From Acetatifactor aquisgranensis (GTDB lineage Bacteria; Bacillota; Clostridia; Lachnospirales; Lachnospiraceae), in NCBI RefSeq assembly GCF_943193215.1, contig NZ_CALPDH010000011.1:1-64000 (forward strand): a DNA stretch of 64,000 nucleotides, given 5' to 3'. This document shows positions 7,014 to 15,363 of this stretch, one piece after another. A program made the position numbers and the translations under genes. Below the pieces are notes generated by a model. The model did not search any database, was not told the origin of the DNA, and worked only from the letters and a program-made list of their open reading frames with translations. Numbering within the stretch: position 1 is the first letter of the stretch; each line of letters begins with the position of its first letter.

Positions 7014-9308
7014 ATGGAAGACAGCAGAATCATAAAAACAGAATATTCCGAAGAGATGCAGAAGTCCTTCATCGATTACGCCATGAGCGTCATCATAGCC
7101 AGAGCGCTCCCTGATGTCCGGGACGGACTGAAGCCCGTGCAGCGGCGTACCCTTTACGATATGTATGAGCTGGGCATCCGCTACGACAGACCTTACAGGA
7201 AATGCGCCCGTATCGTGGGCGATACCATGGGTAAATATCATCCTCACGGCGACAGTTCCATTTATGACTCCCTGGTGGTCATGGCTCAGGACTTCAAAAA
7301 AGGCCTGCCCCTTGTGGACGGCCACGGCAACTTTGGCAACATCGAGGGAGACGGCGCGGCCGCTATGCGTTACACGGAGGCAAGGCTGCAGAAAGTAACC
7401 CAGGAAGCTTATCTGGCGGATTTGGACAAGGACGTGGTGGATTTCGTCCCGAATTTCGATGAGACGGAGAAAGAGCCCTCCGTTCTGCCTGTAAAACTGC
7501 CCAATTTCCTCATCAACGGCTCCGAGGGCATCGCCGTAGGCATGGCCACCAGTACGCCGCCCCACAATCTGGGCGAGGTGGTGGACGCCATGAAAGCCTA
7601 TATGCGCAACGAGGACATCACCACCAGAGAGCTGATGCGGTATCTGAAAGGCCCCGATTTTCCCACCGGCGGCATCGTCACCAACAAGGACGATCTGCTC
7701 CAGATTTATGAGACCGGCGTTGGGAAAATCAAAATCCGCGGCAAGGTAGAATTCGAGAAGCAAAAGGGCGGCAAGACCAATGTGGTCATCACCGAGATTC
7801 CCTATCCCATGATCGGCATGAACATCTCCAAGTTCCTGTCCGATGTGGCAGGACTGGTGGAATCGAAGAAGACACAGGACATCGTGGACATCTCCAACCA
7901 GTCCTCCAAAGAGGGCATCCGAATCGTCATAGAGCTGCGGAAAGATGCCGATGCCGAGAACTTTGTGAATCTGCTCTACAAGAAGACCCGGCTGGAAGAC
8001 ACTTTCGGCGTCAATATGCTGGCTATCAGCGACGGCAGACCGGAGACTATGGGCTTAAAGACGATTCTGAAAGCCAACATGGATTTCCAGTTCCAGATTG
8101 CCACCAGAAAGTATAATAATCTGCTGGCCAAAGAGTTGGAGCGCAAGGAAGTACAGGAGGGGCTGATCAAGGCCTGTAATGTCATTGACTTGATTATAGA
8201 AATCCTGCGGGGCTCCAAAGACCGGAACATGGCGAAAGCCTGTCTGGTAGAGGGTAAGACAGCGGGAATCAAGTTCAAGTCCAAGGAATCCAAAATCATG
8301 GCCGCGCAGCTTGCATTTACGGAACGGCAGGCCAATGCCATTCTGGAGATGCGCCTGTACAAGCTGATCGGCCTGGAAATCGAAGCCCTGATCAAAGAGC
8401 ATGAGGATACTATGGCGAACATCTACCGCTATGAGGATATCCTGGACCGCAGGGATTCCATGGCCCAAGTCATCATCAACGAGCTGGATGAATTCAAAAA
8501 AGCATACAGCCGTAAGCGCAGAACCGTCATAGATAATGTGGAAGAGGCCGTCTATAAGGAAAAAGAGATAGAGGAAACAGAAGTCATCTTCCTCATGGAC
8601 CGCTTCGGATACGCAAAAATCATCGACACCGCCACCTACGAGCGGAACAAGGAAGCGGCTGACAGCGAGAACCGGTTCCTCTTCCCCTGTAAGAATACCG
8701 GCAAGATATGCCTGTTCACCTCCGCAGGACAGCTCCACACCATCAAGGTCATGGATCTGCCTTTCGGGAAGTTCAGGGACAAGGGTGTGCCCATAGATAA
8801 TATCAGCAACTACAATTCCGAAAAAGAGGCGATTGTCTATATCACCAGCCAGACACAGCTGAACCTTCGCCAGGTGGTTTTTGTCACAGAGCAGTCCATG
8901 ATAAAGCTGGTGAGCGGCGGGGAATTCGATGTGTCCAAGCGCACAGTGGCATCTACCAAGCTTGGCGAGGGAGACCGGGTCATCAGTGTCATGCCTCTGG
9001 GAGAGCAGCGCTATGTGGTCCTGCAGACAAAAGAGGGTTTTTTCCTGAAATTTGCCATAGAAGAGGTTCCTGAACAGAAAAAGGCCGCGATGGGAGTGCG
9101 GGGCATGAAGCTGGGGGCGAAAGATTTCGTGGAAAATGTATATTATACCTCCAATTCCACGGAGTTTTCCACGGAATGCTCTTCTTCCATGGAATGCTCT
9201 TCTTCCATGGAGTGCTCTTCTTCCATTGTATACAAGGATAAAACCATCAATCTGAACAAGTTAAAGACAGCCAAACGTGACAGCAAGGGAACTAAAATAA
9301 GAGTATGA
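7014..9308 (+). CDS. parC: DNA topoisomerase IV subunit A (ParC)
   Basis: DNA breakage and reunion subunit, 764 residues. ALPDVRDGLKPVQRR, the DNA-gate helix region KYHPHGDSS and AAMRYTEARL, with the catalytic Tyr near 120, are all present. A coiled-coil arm and a short C-terminal beta-pinwheel (GVRGMKLGAKDF) follow. No GyrA box of the QRRGGKG kind is visible, which favours ParC over GyrA. Residues 715-738 are a run of SMECSS repeats from the dispersed 18-base unit, placed between the pinwheel and a basic tail, so this part should be dispensable. It has its own promoter. Confidence 0.85.
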   Translation: MEDSRIIKTEYSEEMQKSFIDYAMSVIIARALPDVRDGLKPVQRRTLYDMYELGIRYDRPYRKCARIVGDTMGKYHPHGDSSIYDSLVVMAQDFKKGLPLVDGHGNFGNIEGDGAAAMRYTEARLQKVTQEAYLADLDKDVVDFVPNFDETEKEPSVLPVKLPNFLINGSEGIAVGMATSTPPHNLGEVVDAMKAYMRNEDITTRELMRYLKGPDFPTGGIVTNKDDLLQIYETGVGKIKIRGKVEFEKQKGGKTNVVITEIPYPMIGMNISKFLSDVAGLVESKKTQDIVDISNQSSKEGIRIVIELRKDADAENFVNLLYKKTRLEDTFGVNMLAISDGRPETMGLKTILKANMDFQFQIATRKYNNLLAKELERKEVQEGLIKACNVIDLIIEILRGSKDRNMAKACLVEGKTAGIKFKSKESKIMAAQLAFTERQANAILEMRLYKLIGLEIEALIKEHEDTMANIYRYEDILDRRDSMAQVIINELDEFKKAYSRKRRTVIDNVEEAVYKEKEIEETEVIFLMDRFGYAKIIDTATYERNKEAADSENRFLFPCKNTGKICLFTSAGQLHTIKVMDLPFGKFRDKGVPIDNISNYNSEKEAIVYITSQTQLNLRQVVFVTEQSMIKLVSGGEFDVSKRTVASTKLGEGDRVISVMPLGEQRYVVLQTKEGFFLKFAIEEVPEQKKAAMGVRGMKLGAKDFVENVYYTSNSTEFSTECSSSMECSSSMECSSSIVYKDKTINLNKLKTAKRDSKGTKIRV
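9156..9226 (-). repeat. 18-base dispersed unit, tandem array in parC tail
   Basis: Three full units (9168-9185, 9186-9203, 9204-9221) with partial units on both sides. The plus strand reads TCCATGGAATGCTCTTCT, the reverse complement of the consensus set out from another base. The parC frame therefore reads SMECSS repeats, whereas the opposite strand would read MEEEHS. The units differ at only a few bases. Confidence 0.85.
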
Positions 9309-9345
9309 TGTGCAGCGTACAGGCTGCGGAAAGGCATGGATTACA

Positions 9346-9897
9346 ATGAGAGTGATTGCGGGAACAGCCAGGAGCCTTCCCCTGAAGACACCTGAGGGGC
9401 TGGACGTCCGGCCCACTACAGACCGTATCAAAGAGACTTTATTCAATATGCTGCAGTGGGACATTCCGGGGGGCGTGTTCGTGGATCTGTTCAGCGGCAG
9501 CGGCAGCATCGGAATCGAGGCCCTGAGCCGGGGCGCAAAGAAGGCTTATTTTGTGGACAATGCCCAGAAAGCGATTTCCTGTATCCAGCAGAACCTGACC
9601 TTTACGAAAATGGCGGACAAAGGCGTCGTGTTGAAGCAGGACGCCTGCAGTGCTCTGGGCAGCATCCGGGAGAGCGAAGCGAATATCATCTTCATGGATC
9701 CGCCCTATGACAGCGGGGAGGAAAAAGCCGCTCTGGCGGTTCTGAAAAACATGCCCTATGTGACAGAGGATACCATCATCATAGTGGAGGCGGTTCTGGA
9801 CAGAGATTTTTCCTGGGTTACGGAGCTGGGCTTCACCATCACGAAAGATAAACGCTATAAGACCAACAAACATATCTTTATGAAGAGGGAAGTGTAG
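9346..9897 (+). CDS. rsmD: 16S rRNA (guanine966-N2)-methyltransferase RsmD
   Basis: SAM-dependent methyltransferase of 183 residues that would methylate G966 of 16S rRNA. MRVIAGTARSLPL begins the protein as in RsmD/YlbH. VRPTTDRIKETLFNML, the SAM loop DLFSGSGSIGIEALSRG and the catalytic motif MDPPYDSGE are in order. I chose ATG at 9346 over an upstream GTG (9310) because family homology starts exactly here and GGAAAGG precedes it. It is followed by coaD, as in the ylbH-ylbI-ylbJ order of Bacillus. Confidence 0.93.
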   Translation: MRVIAGTARSLPLKTPEGLDVRPTTDRIKETLFNMLQWDIPGGVFVDLFSGSGSIGIEALSRGAKKAYFVDNAQKAISCIQQNLTFTKMADKGVVLKQDACSALGSIRESEANIIFMDPPYDSGEEKAALAVLKNMPYVTEDTIIIVEAVLDRDFSWVTELGFTITKDKRYKTNKHIFMKREV

Positions 9898-9930
9898 CGT
9901 TCTTCCCAAAATGTGCAGGAGGGTATAATC

Positions 9931-10416
9931 ATGAAACGTGCCGTCTATCCCGGGAGCTTCGATCCCGTGACCTTTGGGCATCTGGATGTCATCAAACGCG
10001 CTTCCGAAGTATTTGATGTGCTGATTGTCAGCGTCCTGAACAACAAAGTAAAGACACCATTGTTTTCTGTGGAAGAACGTGTTAAGATATTAAAAGAGGC
10101 TACAAAGGATATCCCCAATGTACAGGTGGACAGCTTCACCGGTCTTTTAATCAATTACGCAAGAGAGAATGACATCCATGTGGCGGTCAGAGGTTTGCGG
10201 GCCATCACGGATTTTGAATATGAGCTGCAGATTGCCCAGACGAATCGGAAACTTTCGGACGGAAAGCTGGACACCATCTTTCTGACTACAAGCCTGGAAT
10301 ACGCATACCTCAGTTCCTCCAGTGTAAAGGAAATCGCAAGCTTTGGAGGCGATATCAGCCAGTGCGTTCCCGAGTTTGTGGCGAAGTTGATTTATGAGAA
10401 ATACCATATTCTTTAA
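9931..10416 (+). CDS. coaD: Phosphopantetheine adenylyltransferase
   Basis: Transfers AMP from ATP to 4'-phosphopantetheine, the penultimate step of coenzyme A synthesis. The 161-residue length is normal. The nucleotidyltransferase motif YPGSFDPVTFGHLDVI is at the N-terminus, RGLRAITDFEYELQIA near 91, and the second ATP motif LSSSSVKEIA near 130. ATG at 9931 follows CAGGAGGG. It lies 33 bases after rsmD. Confidence 0.95.
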   Translation: MKRAVYPGSFDPVTFGHLDVIKRASEVFDVLIVSVLNNKVKTPLFSVEERVKILKEATKDIPNVQVDSFTGLLINYARENDIHVAVRGLRAITDFEYELQIAQTNRKLSDGKLDTIFLTTSLEYAYLSSSSVKEIASFGGDISQCVPEFVAKLIYEKYHIL

Positions 10417-10435
10417 TAGTATAGGAGTGACGCTT

Positions 10436-11032
10436 ATGAGCAGCAGAATAGAACAATTGATTGATGAACTGGAGGAGTATATCGAAAGCTGCAAGCCCAA
10501 ATTCATGTCGAATTCAGAGATTATCGTAAACAAGGATGAAATCGATGAATTGCTCCGTGAGCTGCGCATGCGTACACCTGAAGAAATCAAACGGTATCAG
10601 AAAATCATAAGCAACAAAGATGCGATCCTAAACGATGCAAGGTCAAAGGCACAGGCGCTGATAGACGAGGCCACCGTACACACCAATGAGCTGATCAGCG
10701 AGCATGAGATCATGCAGCAGGCTTATTCACAGGCCAACGGAATCGTGGCCACTGCCGCAAGGCAGGCCCAGGAAATCCTGGACAAGGCTACCATGGAGGC
10801 CAATGAGCTTCGAATGCAGGCTTCCCTGTACACGGAGGACAGGCTGACGGAACTGGATTCCATCATCTCCGCGGCCATCCAGTCCACTAATTCTGACTAT
10901 GAGCGTCTGGCGGGCTCTCTCGGTCAATACCGCGATCTGATTCAATCCAACCTCAGAGCGCTCCACCCCGCGGAGAATCTGGATATACATCTGGATGACC
11001 CTGAAGATGACGACAAATTGGATGTATTATAA
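10436..11032 (+). CDS. Coiled-coil protein, ATPase subunit H/DivIVA-like
   Basis: A 198-residue, highly charged, mostly helical protein; residues about 45-160 look like coiled coil with many Ala, Gln and Glu. The C-terminal tail is acidic (DDPEDDDKLDVL). It resembles the coiled-coil proteins of Clostridia annotated as V-type ATPase subunit H-like, and more loosely DivIVA-type scaffolds. No enzyme motif is visible. ATG at 10436 follows AGGAG; the frame is open upstream, but that part overlaps coaD and lacks a ribosome site. Its place between coaD and ylbJ suggests a cell-envelope or sporulation link, which is inference. Confidence 0.6.
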   Translation: MSSRIEQLIDELEEYIESCKPKFMSNSEIIVNKDEIDELLRELRMRTPEEIKRYQKIISNKDAILNDARSKAQALIDEATVHTNELISEHEIMQQAYSQANGIVATAARQAQEILDKATMEANELRMQASLYTEDRLTELDSIISAAIQSTNSDYERLAGSLGQYRDLIQSNLRALHPAENLDIHLDDPEDDDKLDVL

Positions 11033-11046
11033 AAAATTCCATTGGC

Positions 11047-11093
11047 AGAACCAGTTTCGTATGGAAGAAAAGCATTCCAAGGGAACTGGTTCT
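11047..11093 (-). terminator. Terminator between convergent genes, with repeat unit in loop
   Basis: AGAACCAGTTTC (11047-11058) pairs with GGAACTGGTTCT (11082-11093), 12 bp with one G-T pair. On the reverse strand a T-rich tract (ATTTTTTATAA) follows about ten bases later, so it should end the ylbJ transcript; the forward side is weaker. The loop is almost entirely one perfect 18-base dispersed unit. Confidence 0.65.
11061..11078 (+). repeat. 18-base dispersed unit, consensus copy in terminator loop
   Basis: ATGGAAGAAAAGCATTCC, identical to the consensus I derive from all copies in this window. It is non-coding and forms the loop of a terminator hairpin, so this copy cannot be explained by selection on a peptide. 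Confidence 0.7.
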
Positions 11094-11120
11094 TTCCTGT
11101 ATCCGGGCATATGCAGCGAA

Positions 11121-12101
11121 TCAGCGCAGGAATGAACCGGGCAGGAGCAGGAACCAGCACAGATAGAAGATTCCGTTCAGCAATGTCAGTATGATTTTAT
11201 GTAAAATATAATCGCCAATCGGCAAATCCGAACCTTTGATGCAGCTGTAGGTCTGGGCGATACAGGACAGCCCCCCAAAGGAAAGCGCAATCAGGCTGTA
11301 CAGCGGAACGGACTCCCCCAGCATCTGCAGGCCCCCTGTGATTTCCAGCAAAGGCGAGAGCACGGTCAGCGGATGGCCCAGGAGCAGATGCGGAACCAGA
11401 TTCAGCAGATTGAACAGAATCATGTAACCGCCCAGAGAAAGCATGCTCTGCACGGAGGCCTGGATGGAGCTGTCAATCTCCTCCAGAAGCCTTTCCCCGG
11501 GGGAAATTTTTCGGGAAACATCCCGGCAGATACCCGCAGAACCATCTTCGCAGGCCACCAAATCTGCCGCAGGACGGACGGATTCCTGCCGGGACTTAGG
11601 GTTATCCAAGTCCCGAAAGCGCGTATGACGCAGCGCAAGGCCGTACAAAGCCGGAATCCCATACATGCCGAAAAGATAAGGAAACACAAGTTTTCTGCCC
11701 AGGAGAGGCAGCACAAAGCTGCAGAAATACACCGGGCCGATATTGTTGCAGAAAGCCAGGAGGTATTCCGCCTCCCTTTTGGTAATCATCTGTCTTTTAT
11801 ACAGGTCATCCACCACCCTTGCCCCCATGGGAAAGCCGCAGAAAAACCCCATCATCATGGCATAGCATACGTTTTTGCGTACTTTGTAGAGCGGTCCGGC
11901 AATTGGGTATATCAGCATGGCGACTTTGTCCGTCAGCTTCATCCGCACCATAACGCCGGACAGAATCATGAAAGGCAGAAGCGACGGAATCATTTTTTCA
12001 AACCATAAGCCCAACCCCAGGGAGGCATAGGAGAGGCTCATCCGGGAATGGCTCAGGATACAGATTAGCAGCATAAGAAACATTACAGTAAGCAGTTTCA
12101 T
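11121..12101 (-). CDS. ylbJ: Sporulation integral membrane protein YlbJ
   Basis: A polytopic membrane protein of 326 residues with nucleoside-recognition (Gate) type segments such as ILSGVMVRM, GPLYKVRKNVCYAMMMGFFCGFPMGARVV and FCNNIGPVYFCSFVLPLL. It matches YlbJ, which in Bacillus is needed for spore maturation and lies beside rsmD and coaD, here in the opposite orientation. Eight or so membrane segments are evident. A variable basic loop (about 165-205) separates the halves. It ends in the shared terminator at 11.05 kb. Confidence 0.85.
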   Translation of the reverse strand: MKLLTVMFLMLLICILSHSRMSLSYASLGLGLWFEKMIPSLLPFMILSGVMVRMKLTDKVAMLIYPIAGPLYKVRKNVCYAMMMGFFCGFPMGARVVDDLYKRQMITKREAEYLLAFCNNIGPVYFCSFVLPLLGRKLVFPYLFGMYGIPALYGLALRHTRFRDLDNPKSRQESVRPAADLVACEDGSAGICRDVSRKISPGERLLEEIDSSIQASVQSMLSLGGYMILFNLLNLVPHLLLGHPLTVLSPLLEITGGLQMLGESVPLYSLIALSFGGLSCIAQTYSCIKGSDLPIGDYILHKIILTLLNGIFYLCWFLLLPGSFLR

Positions 12102-12170
12102 AGAAAGATAACCTTTTTGATACTATATGCGCAGCGGAACAGGGACATTCGTTCCCAGGAGGAGATTGGC

Positions 12171-12914
12171 ATGCGCCTGGATAAATTTTTGTGTGAAATG
12201 AATATCGGCTCCCGGAGCCAGGTAAAAGTGTTCATCCGTCAGGGAACCGTAACCGTCAACGATACCCCGACGACAAATCCGGACCAGCAGATCGACGAAT
12301 TTTCGGACAGAGTCGCCTTTCGCGGAAAAGCACTGCAATACCGTAGATTTGTTTACTATATGATGAACAAACCGGAGGGCGTGGTGTCTGCAAGTCGCGA
12401 CAACACGGCCAGGACGGTAGTGTCCCTCCTGGGAAAGGACGCCAGGGAAGACATCTTCCCTGTTGGCAGACTCGACAAAGATGTGACAGGCCTATTGCTC
12501 CTTACCAACGACGGAGACCTGGCCCACAGGCTGCTGTCCCCGAAAAAGCATGTGGATAAGACTTACCGGGCAGTCCTGGAACATGTCTTGCTGCCGGAGG
12601 ACATCCGCAGGCTGGAAAACGGCCTTGACATCGGCGAAGAGAACCTCACTCTGCCTGCCCGGGTAACGGTTCTGGAGGAGCGGATCATTCTCCTTACCCT
12701 GCATGAAGGGAAATTCCATCAGGTGAAGCGGATGCTCCAGGCTGTGGACAACCAGGTGCTGCAGCTGCGGCGGACAGCATTCGGCGGACTCACCCTGGAT
12801 CCGAACCTGGCCCCGGGAGAGTATCGCGAACTGTCCGGGGAAGAACTGGAAACTTTGAGAAAGAGCGGAGGCAGGAAGCAAAAAGCACAGGAGGAAACCG
12901 AAAATGAAACATGA
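12171..12914 (+). CDS. Pseudouridine synthase, RsuA/RluB family
   Basis: Isomerises uridine to pseudouridine in rRNA; 247 residues. An S4 RNA-binding domain (MRLDKFLCEMNIGSRSQVKVFIRQGTVTVND) comes first, then the catalytic domain with VGRLDKDVTGLLLLTNDGDLAH, whose Asp is the nucleophile, and FHQVKRMLQAV near the end. The short single-S4 form suggests the RsuA class (16S position 516), but RluB-like use on 23S cannot be excluded. ATG at 12171 follows AGGAGGAG. The gene overlaps the next by 11 bases. Confidence 0.88.
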   Translation: MRLDKFLCEMNIGSRSQVKVFIRQGTVTVNDTPTTNPDQQIDEFSDRVAFRGKALQYRRFVYYMMNKPEGVVSASRDNTARTVVSLLGKDAREDIFPVGRLDKDVTGLLLLTNDGDLAHRLLSPKKHVDKTYRAVLEHVLLPEDIRRLENGLDIGEENLTLPARVTVLEERIILLTLHEGKFHQVKRMLQAVDNQVLQLRRTAFGGLTLDPNLAPGEYRELSGEELETLRKSGGRKQKAQEETENET

Positions 12915-13560
12915 AATGCTGCAGGATATCGATGCGGTCATATTCGATATGGACGGTTCGCTGGTGGATTCCATGTGGATGTGGAAAGCCATCGACATCG
13001 AATATCTGGGGCGCTATGGCATTGCCCTGCCGGAGAATCTGCAGGAACAGATAGAGGGCATGAGTTTTAGCGAGACTGCCCATTATTTCAAGGAGCATTT
13101 TTCTATTCCGGAATCCCTGGAGGAAATCATGGAAGAGTGGAATCGGATGGCATGGGATAAATACATGTACGAGGTTCCCCTGAAAAAAGGTATCCCGGAA
13201 TTTCTGGCCGGCTGTAAAAATTTCGGTATTCAGTTGGGCATCGCTACCAGCAATTCCAGGGTACTGGTGGAAAATGTGGTGAAAGTACATAATCTCCGGG
13301 ATTATTTTTCCTGCATCATGACCGGCACCGACGTGCTGCGCGGAAAGCCGAATCCCGATATCTATCTGGCCGTGGCAGAGGGGCTTGGCGTGTCCCCGGA
13401 GCGCTGCCTGGTATTCGAGGATATCGTGGCCGGAATCCTTGCCGGGAAAAATGCCGGCATGCGCGTCTGCGCCGTGGAAGATGAGTATTCCGTGCAGTCC
13501 AGAGCCGCTAAAAAGGAGCTGGCCGATTATTATATCGAAGATTTTGCGGACTTATTTTGA
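12904..13560 (+). CDS. HAD superfamily phosphatase, beta-phosphoglucomutase-like
   Basis: A 218-residue HAD hydrolase of subfamily IA. Motif I is IFDMDGSLVDS, with nucleophile and general acid Asp; motif II lies around GIATSNSR; motif III is the Lys in RGKPNPDIYL; motif IV is VFEDIVAGILAGKNAGM. The cap domain lies between about residues 20 and 85. Such enzymes act on sugar phosphates or small metabolites; the substrate cannot be deduced. It overlaps the pseudouridine synthase and is probably translated with it. Confidence 0.88.
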   Translation: MKHEMLQDIDAVIFDMDGSLVDSMWMWKAIDIEYLGRYGIALPENLQEQIEGMSFSETAHYFKEHFSIPESLEEIMEEWNRMAWDKYMYEVPLKKGIPEFLAGCKNFGIQLGIATSNSRVLVENVVKVHNLRDYFSCIMTGTDVLRGKPNPDIYLAVAEGLGVSPERCLVFEDIVAGILAGKNAGMRVCAVEDEYSVQSRAAKKELADYYIEDFADLF

Positions 13561-13614
13561 ATGTCCCCTGATTTTTATAGAATGAGTTGAATGACAAGCA
13601 AGAAAGGAATGCCA

Positions 13615-14388
13615 ATGAATATCATTATCATCACAGGCGCCTCCTCCGGCATTGGCCGGGAATTCGCGAGGCAGATGGACGGACATTTCGACAGGACAGA
13701 AGAATTCTGGCTGGTGGCGAGAAGCCGCGAAAAACTGGAGGCGCTTGCGAAAGACCTGAAACACAGGACCAGGATATTTGCCATGGACATCACGCGGGAG
13801 GAATCCCTTGACGCTTTGGAGGAAGCCGTGTTCCAGTCCCATGCGGTGGTGCGGATACTGATAGGCTGTGCCGGTTACGGAATCATGGGAAGTTTCTGTG
13901 AACAGGAGCCTCGCCTGGAGACAGGAATGGTGCGTCTGAACTGCGAAGCCCTGACAGACCTGACGCACCGCATGATTCCCTATATGAGGCGGGGCAGCCG
14001 CATCATCCAGATGGCCTCCAGCGCCGCTTTCCTGCCTCAGCCCGGTTTTGCGGTATATGCCGCCACCAAAGCCTATGTGCTGAGCTTTTCGAGGGCTCTG
14101 GGCGAGGAACTTAAGAATGCCGGCATCTATGTCACCAGCGTCTGTCCCGGGCCTGTGGATACGCCTTTTTTTGACATTGCAGAAGCCACAGGCTCCACCC
14201 TTGCCGTGAAAAAATATACCATGGCAGAAGCCAGCCGGGTAGTGGCGCTTGCCCTGAAAGATTCCTATTACAGGCGCCCCGTATCCGTGTGCAGCCTGCC
14301 CATCAAGGCATTATGGGCGCTTTCCAAGGCTGTGCCGCACAGCGCCATCTTACATGTAATGGCGCAAATGAAGAAGAAAGGACTGTGA
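13615..14388 (+). CDS. Short-chain dehydrogenase/reductase
   Basis: A 257-residue NAD(P)-dependent oxidoreductase of the classical SDR type. The cofactor loop is TGASSGIGREFA, ASSAAFLP holds the catalytic Ser, and YAATKAYVLSFSRALGEEL gives the Tyr-x3-Lys pair. The C-terminal third resembles the YqjQ/DltE-like branch. I chose ATG at 13615, behind AAAGGA, over one at 13591 because homology starts at MNIIIITG. The substrate is unknown. Confidence 0.88.
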   Translation: MNIIIITGASSGIGREFARQMDGHFDRTEEFWLVARSREKLEALAKDLKHRTRIFAMDITREESLDALEEAVFQSHAVVRILIGCAGYGIMGSFCEQEPRLETGMVRLNCEALTDLTHRMIPYMRRGSRIIQMASSAAFLPQPGFAVYAATKAYVLSFSRALGEELKNAGIYVTSVCPGPVDTPFFDIAEATGSTLAVKKYTMAEASRVVALALKDSYYRRPVSVCSLPIKALWALSKAVPHSAILHVMAQMKKKGL

Positions 14389-14392
14389 AATC

Positions 14393-14977
14393 ATGCAGCT
14401 GAAGCGAATGTTCTCTACAGGCAGCGTCAAAGGGACGAAGAATTATTTAGATACCCAGAAAAAATATGAGATTATGCGCACTGTGCTCTATTTTGCCATC
14501 TCCATATCCCTGTTCGCCGCAGGGTACCTCCAGACCGGCAGCCGTGCGAACCTCCTCAGCATCGTCGCCATACTTGGCTGTCTTCCCGCCAGCAAGAGCA
14601 CAGTAGGAGCGATTATGTTCCTGCGGTTCAAAAGCTGCAGCGACGAGACGGCGGCAGAAATCGAACAGCATATTCAGGGGCTCGACTGCCTGTACGATAC
14701 GGTATTCACCTCCTATAAGAAAAATTATATGGTGAGCCACCTGGCTGTCTGCGGCAACACGGTATGCGGCTTTTCCGAGGACAGCGCATTCCCGGAAAAC
14801 GAGTTTTATAAGCACATCGGCGATATCCTGAAAATGGACGGCCATAAAAACGCCACTGTAAAAATTTTTACAAATCTGTCAAAATATACGGAACGGTTGG
14901 AACAGATGAAGAACCTGGCGTCTGATGAGGTGCCGACACAGGCAATTATCGCCACCCTGAAAAGCGTCTCATTGTAA
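14393..14977 (+). CDS. Uncharacterised membrane protein with two N-terminal segments
   Basis: A 194-residue protein that I cannot assign. Residues about 30-48 and 53-76 form two close hydrophobic segments (ILYFAISISLFAAGYL-like and LLSIVAILGCLPASKS). A soluble C-terminal domain of about 115 residues follows, with a regular alpha/beta pattern and no known motif. It begins four bases after the SDR stop and precedes a MazG-like gene, so it is part of the same operon. A basic N-terminus suggests anchoring at the cytoplasmic side. Confidence 0.6.
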   Translation: MQLKRMFSTGSVKGTKNYLDTQKKYEIMRTVLYFAISISLFAAGYLQTGSRANLLSIVAILGCLPASKSTVGAIMFLRFKSCSDETAAEIEQHIQGLDCLYDTVFTSYKKNYMVSHLAVCGNTVCGFSEDSAFPENEFYKHIGDILKMDGHKNATVKIFTNLSKYTERLEQMKNLASDEVPTQAIIATLKSVSL

Positions 14978-15002
14978 AGAAAACGGATAGGAGAAATTTA
15001 CC

Positions 15003-15329
15003 ATGGAAGATTTCAGTTTACAGGAAATGCGGGAGATACAGTGCCAGCTGCAGGAGAAATACAAGGACAAATGGAATCCGCTGTCTCCGGAGCAGGGAAA
15101 GAATCAGCTGCTGTGGATGATGATAGAGTTAGGCGAAGCGGCTGACGTCATGAAGAAAGAGGGAGTCCGGAAAATCATGGACGACAGAGACACAAGAGCT
15201 CACTTCATCGAGGAAATGGCCGATGCCCTGATGTACTACAATGACATCCTGCTCTGTTACGGCATTTCCATCGAAGAATTCAAGAGCATCTATCTGGAAA
15301 AACATAAACGGAACATGAAGAGATGGTAG
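15003..15329 (+). CDS. MazG-like nucleotide pyrophosphohydrolase
   Basis: A small all-helical protein of 108 residues with the metal-binding pattern of the MazG/dUTPase superfamily: MMIELGEAADVMKKEG in the first half and HFIEEMADALMYYNDILL in the second. Members hydrolyse (d)NTPs to monophosphates and clean the nucleotide pool. It has a single domain rather than the tandem form of E. coli MazG. The substrate cannot be predicted. A ribosome site (AGGAG) precedes it. Confidence 0.78.
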   Translation: MEDFSLQEMREIQCQLQEKYKDKWNPLSPEQGKNQLLWMMIELGEAADVMKKEGVRKIMDDRDTRAHFIEEMADALMYYNDILLCYGISIEEFKSIYLEKHKRNMKRW

Positions 15330-15363
15330 GGCCGGCCATGAGAAAGGGCTTTGGAGAAATCAT

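Noticed and set aside
9156..9226. Possible CRISPR array from regular short repeats in parC
   Set aside because: Units are 18 bases with no spacers between them and are translated in frame; no cas genes are present.
10394..10435. Upstream start for the coiled-coil protein
   Set aside because: It overlaps coaD and lacks a ribosome site; AGGAG precedes the ATG at 10436.
11373..12008. Open frame of 211 codons antisense to ylbJ
   Set aside because: It is a shadow of the ylbJ coding frame; composition is His/Gln-rich as expected for such shadows.
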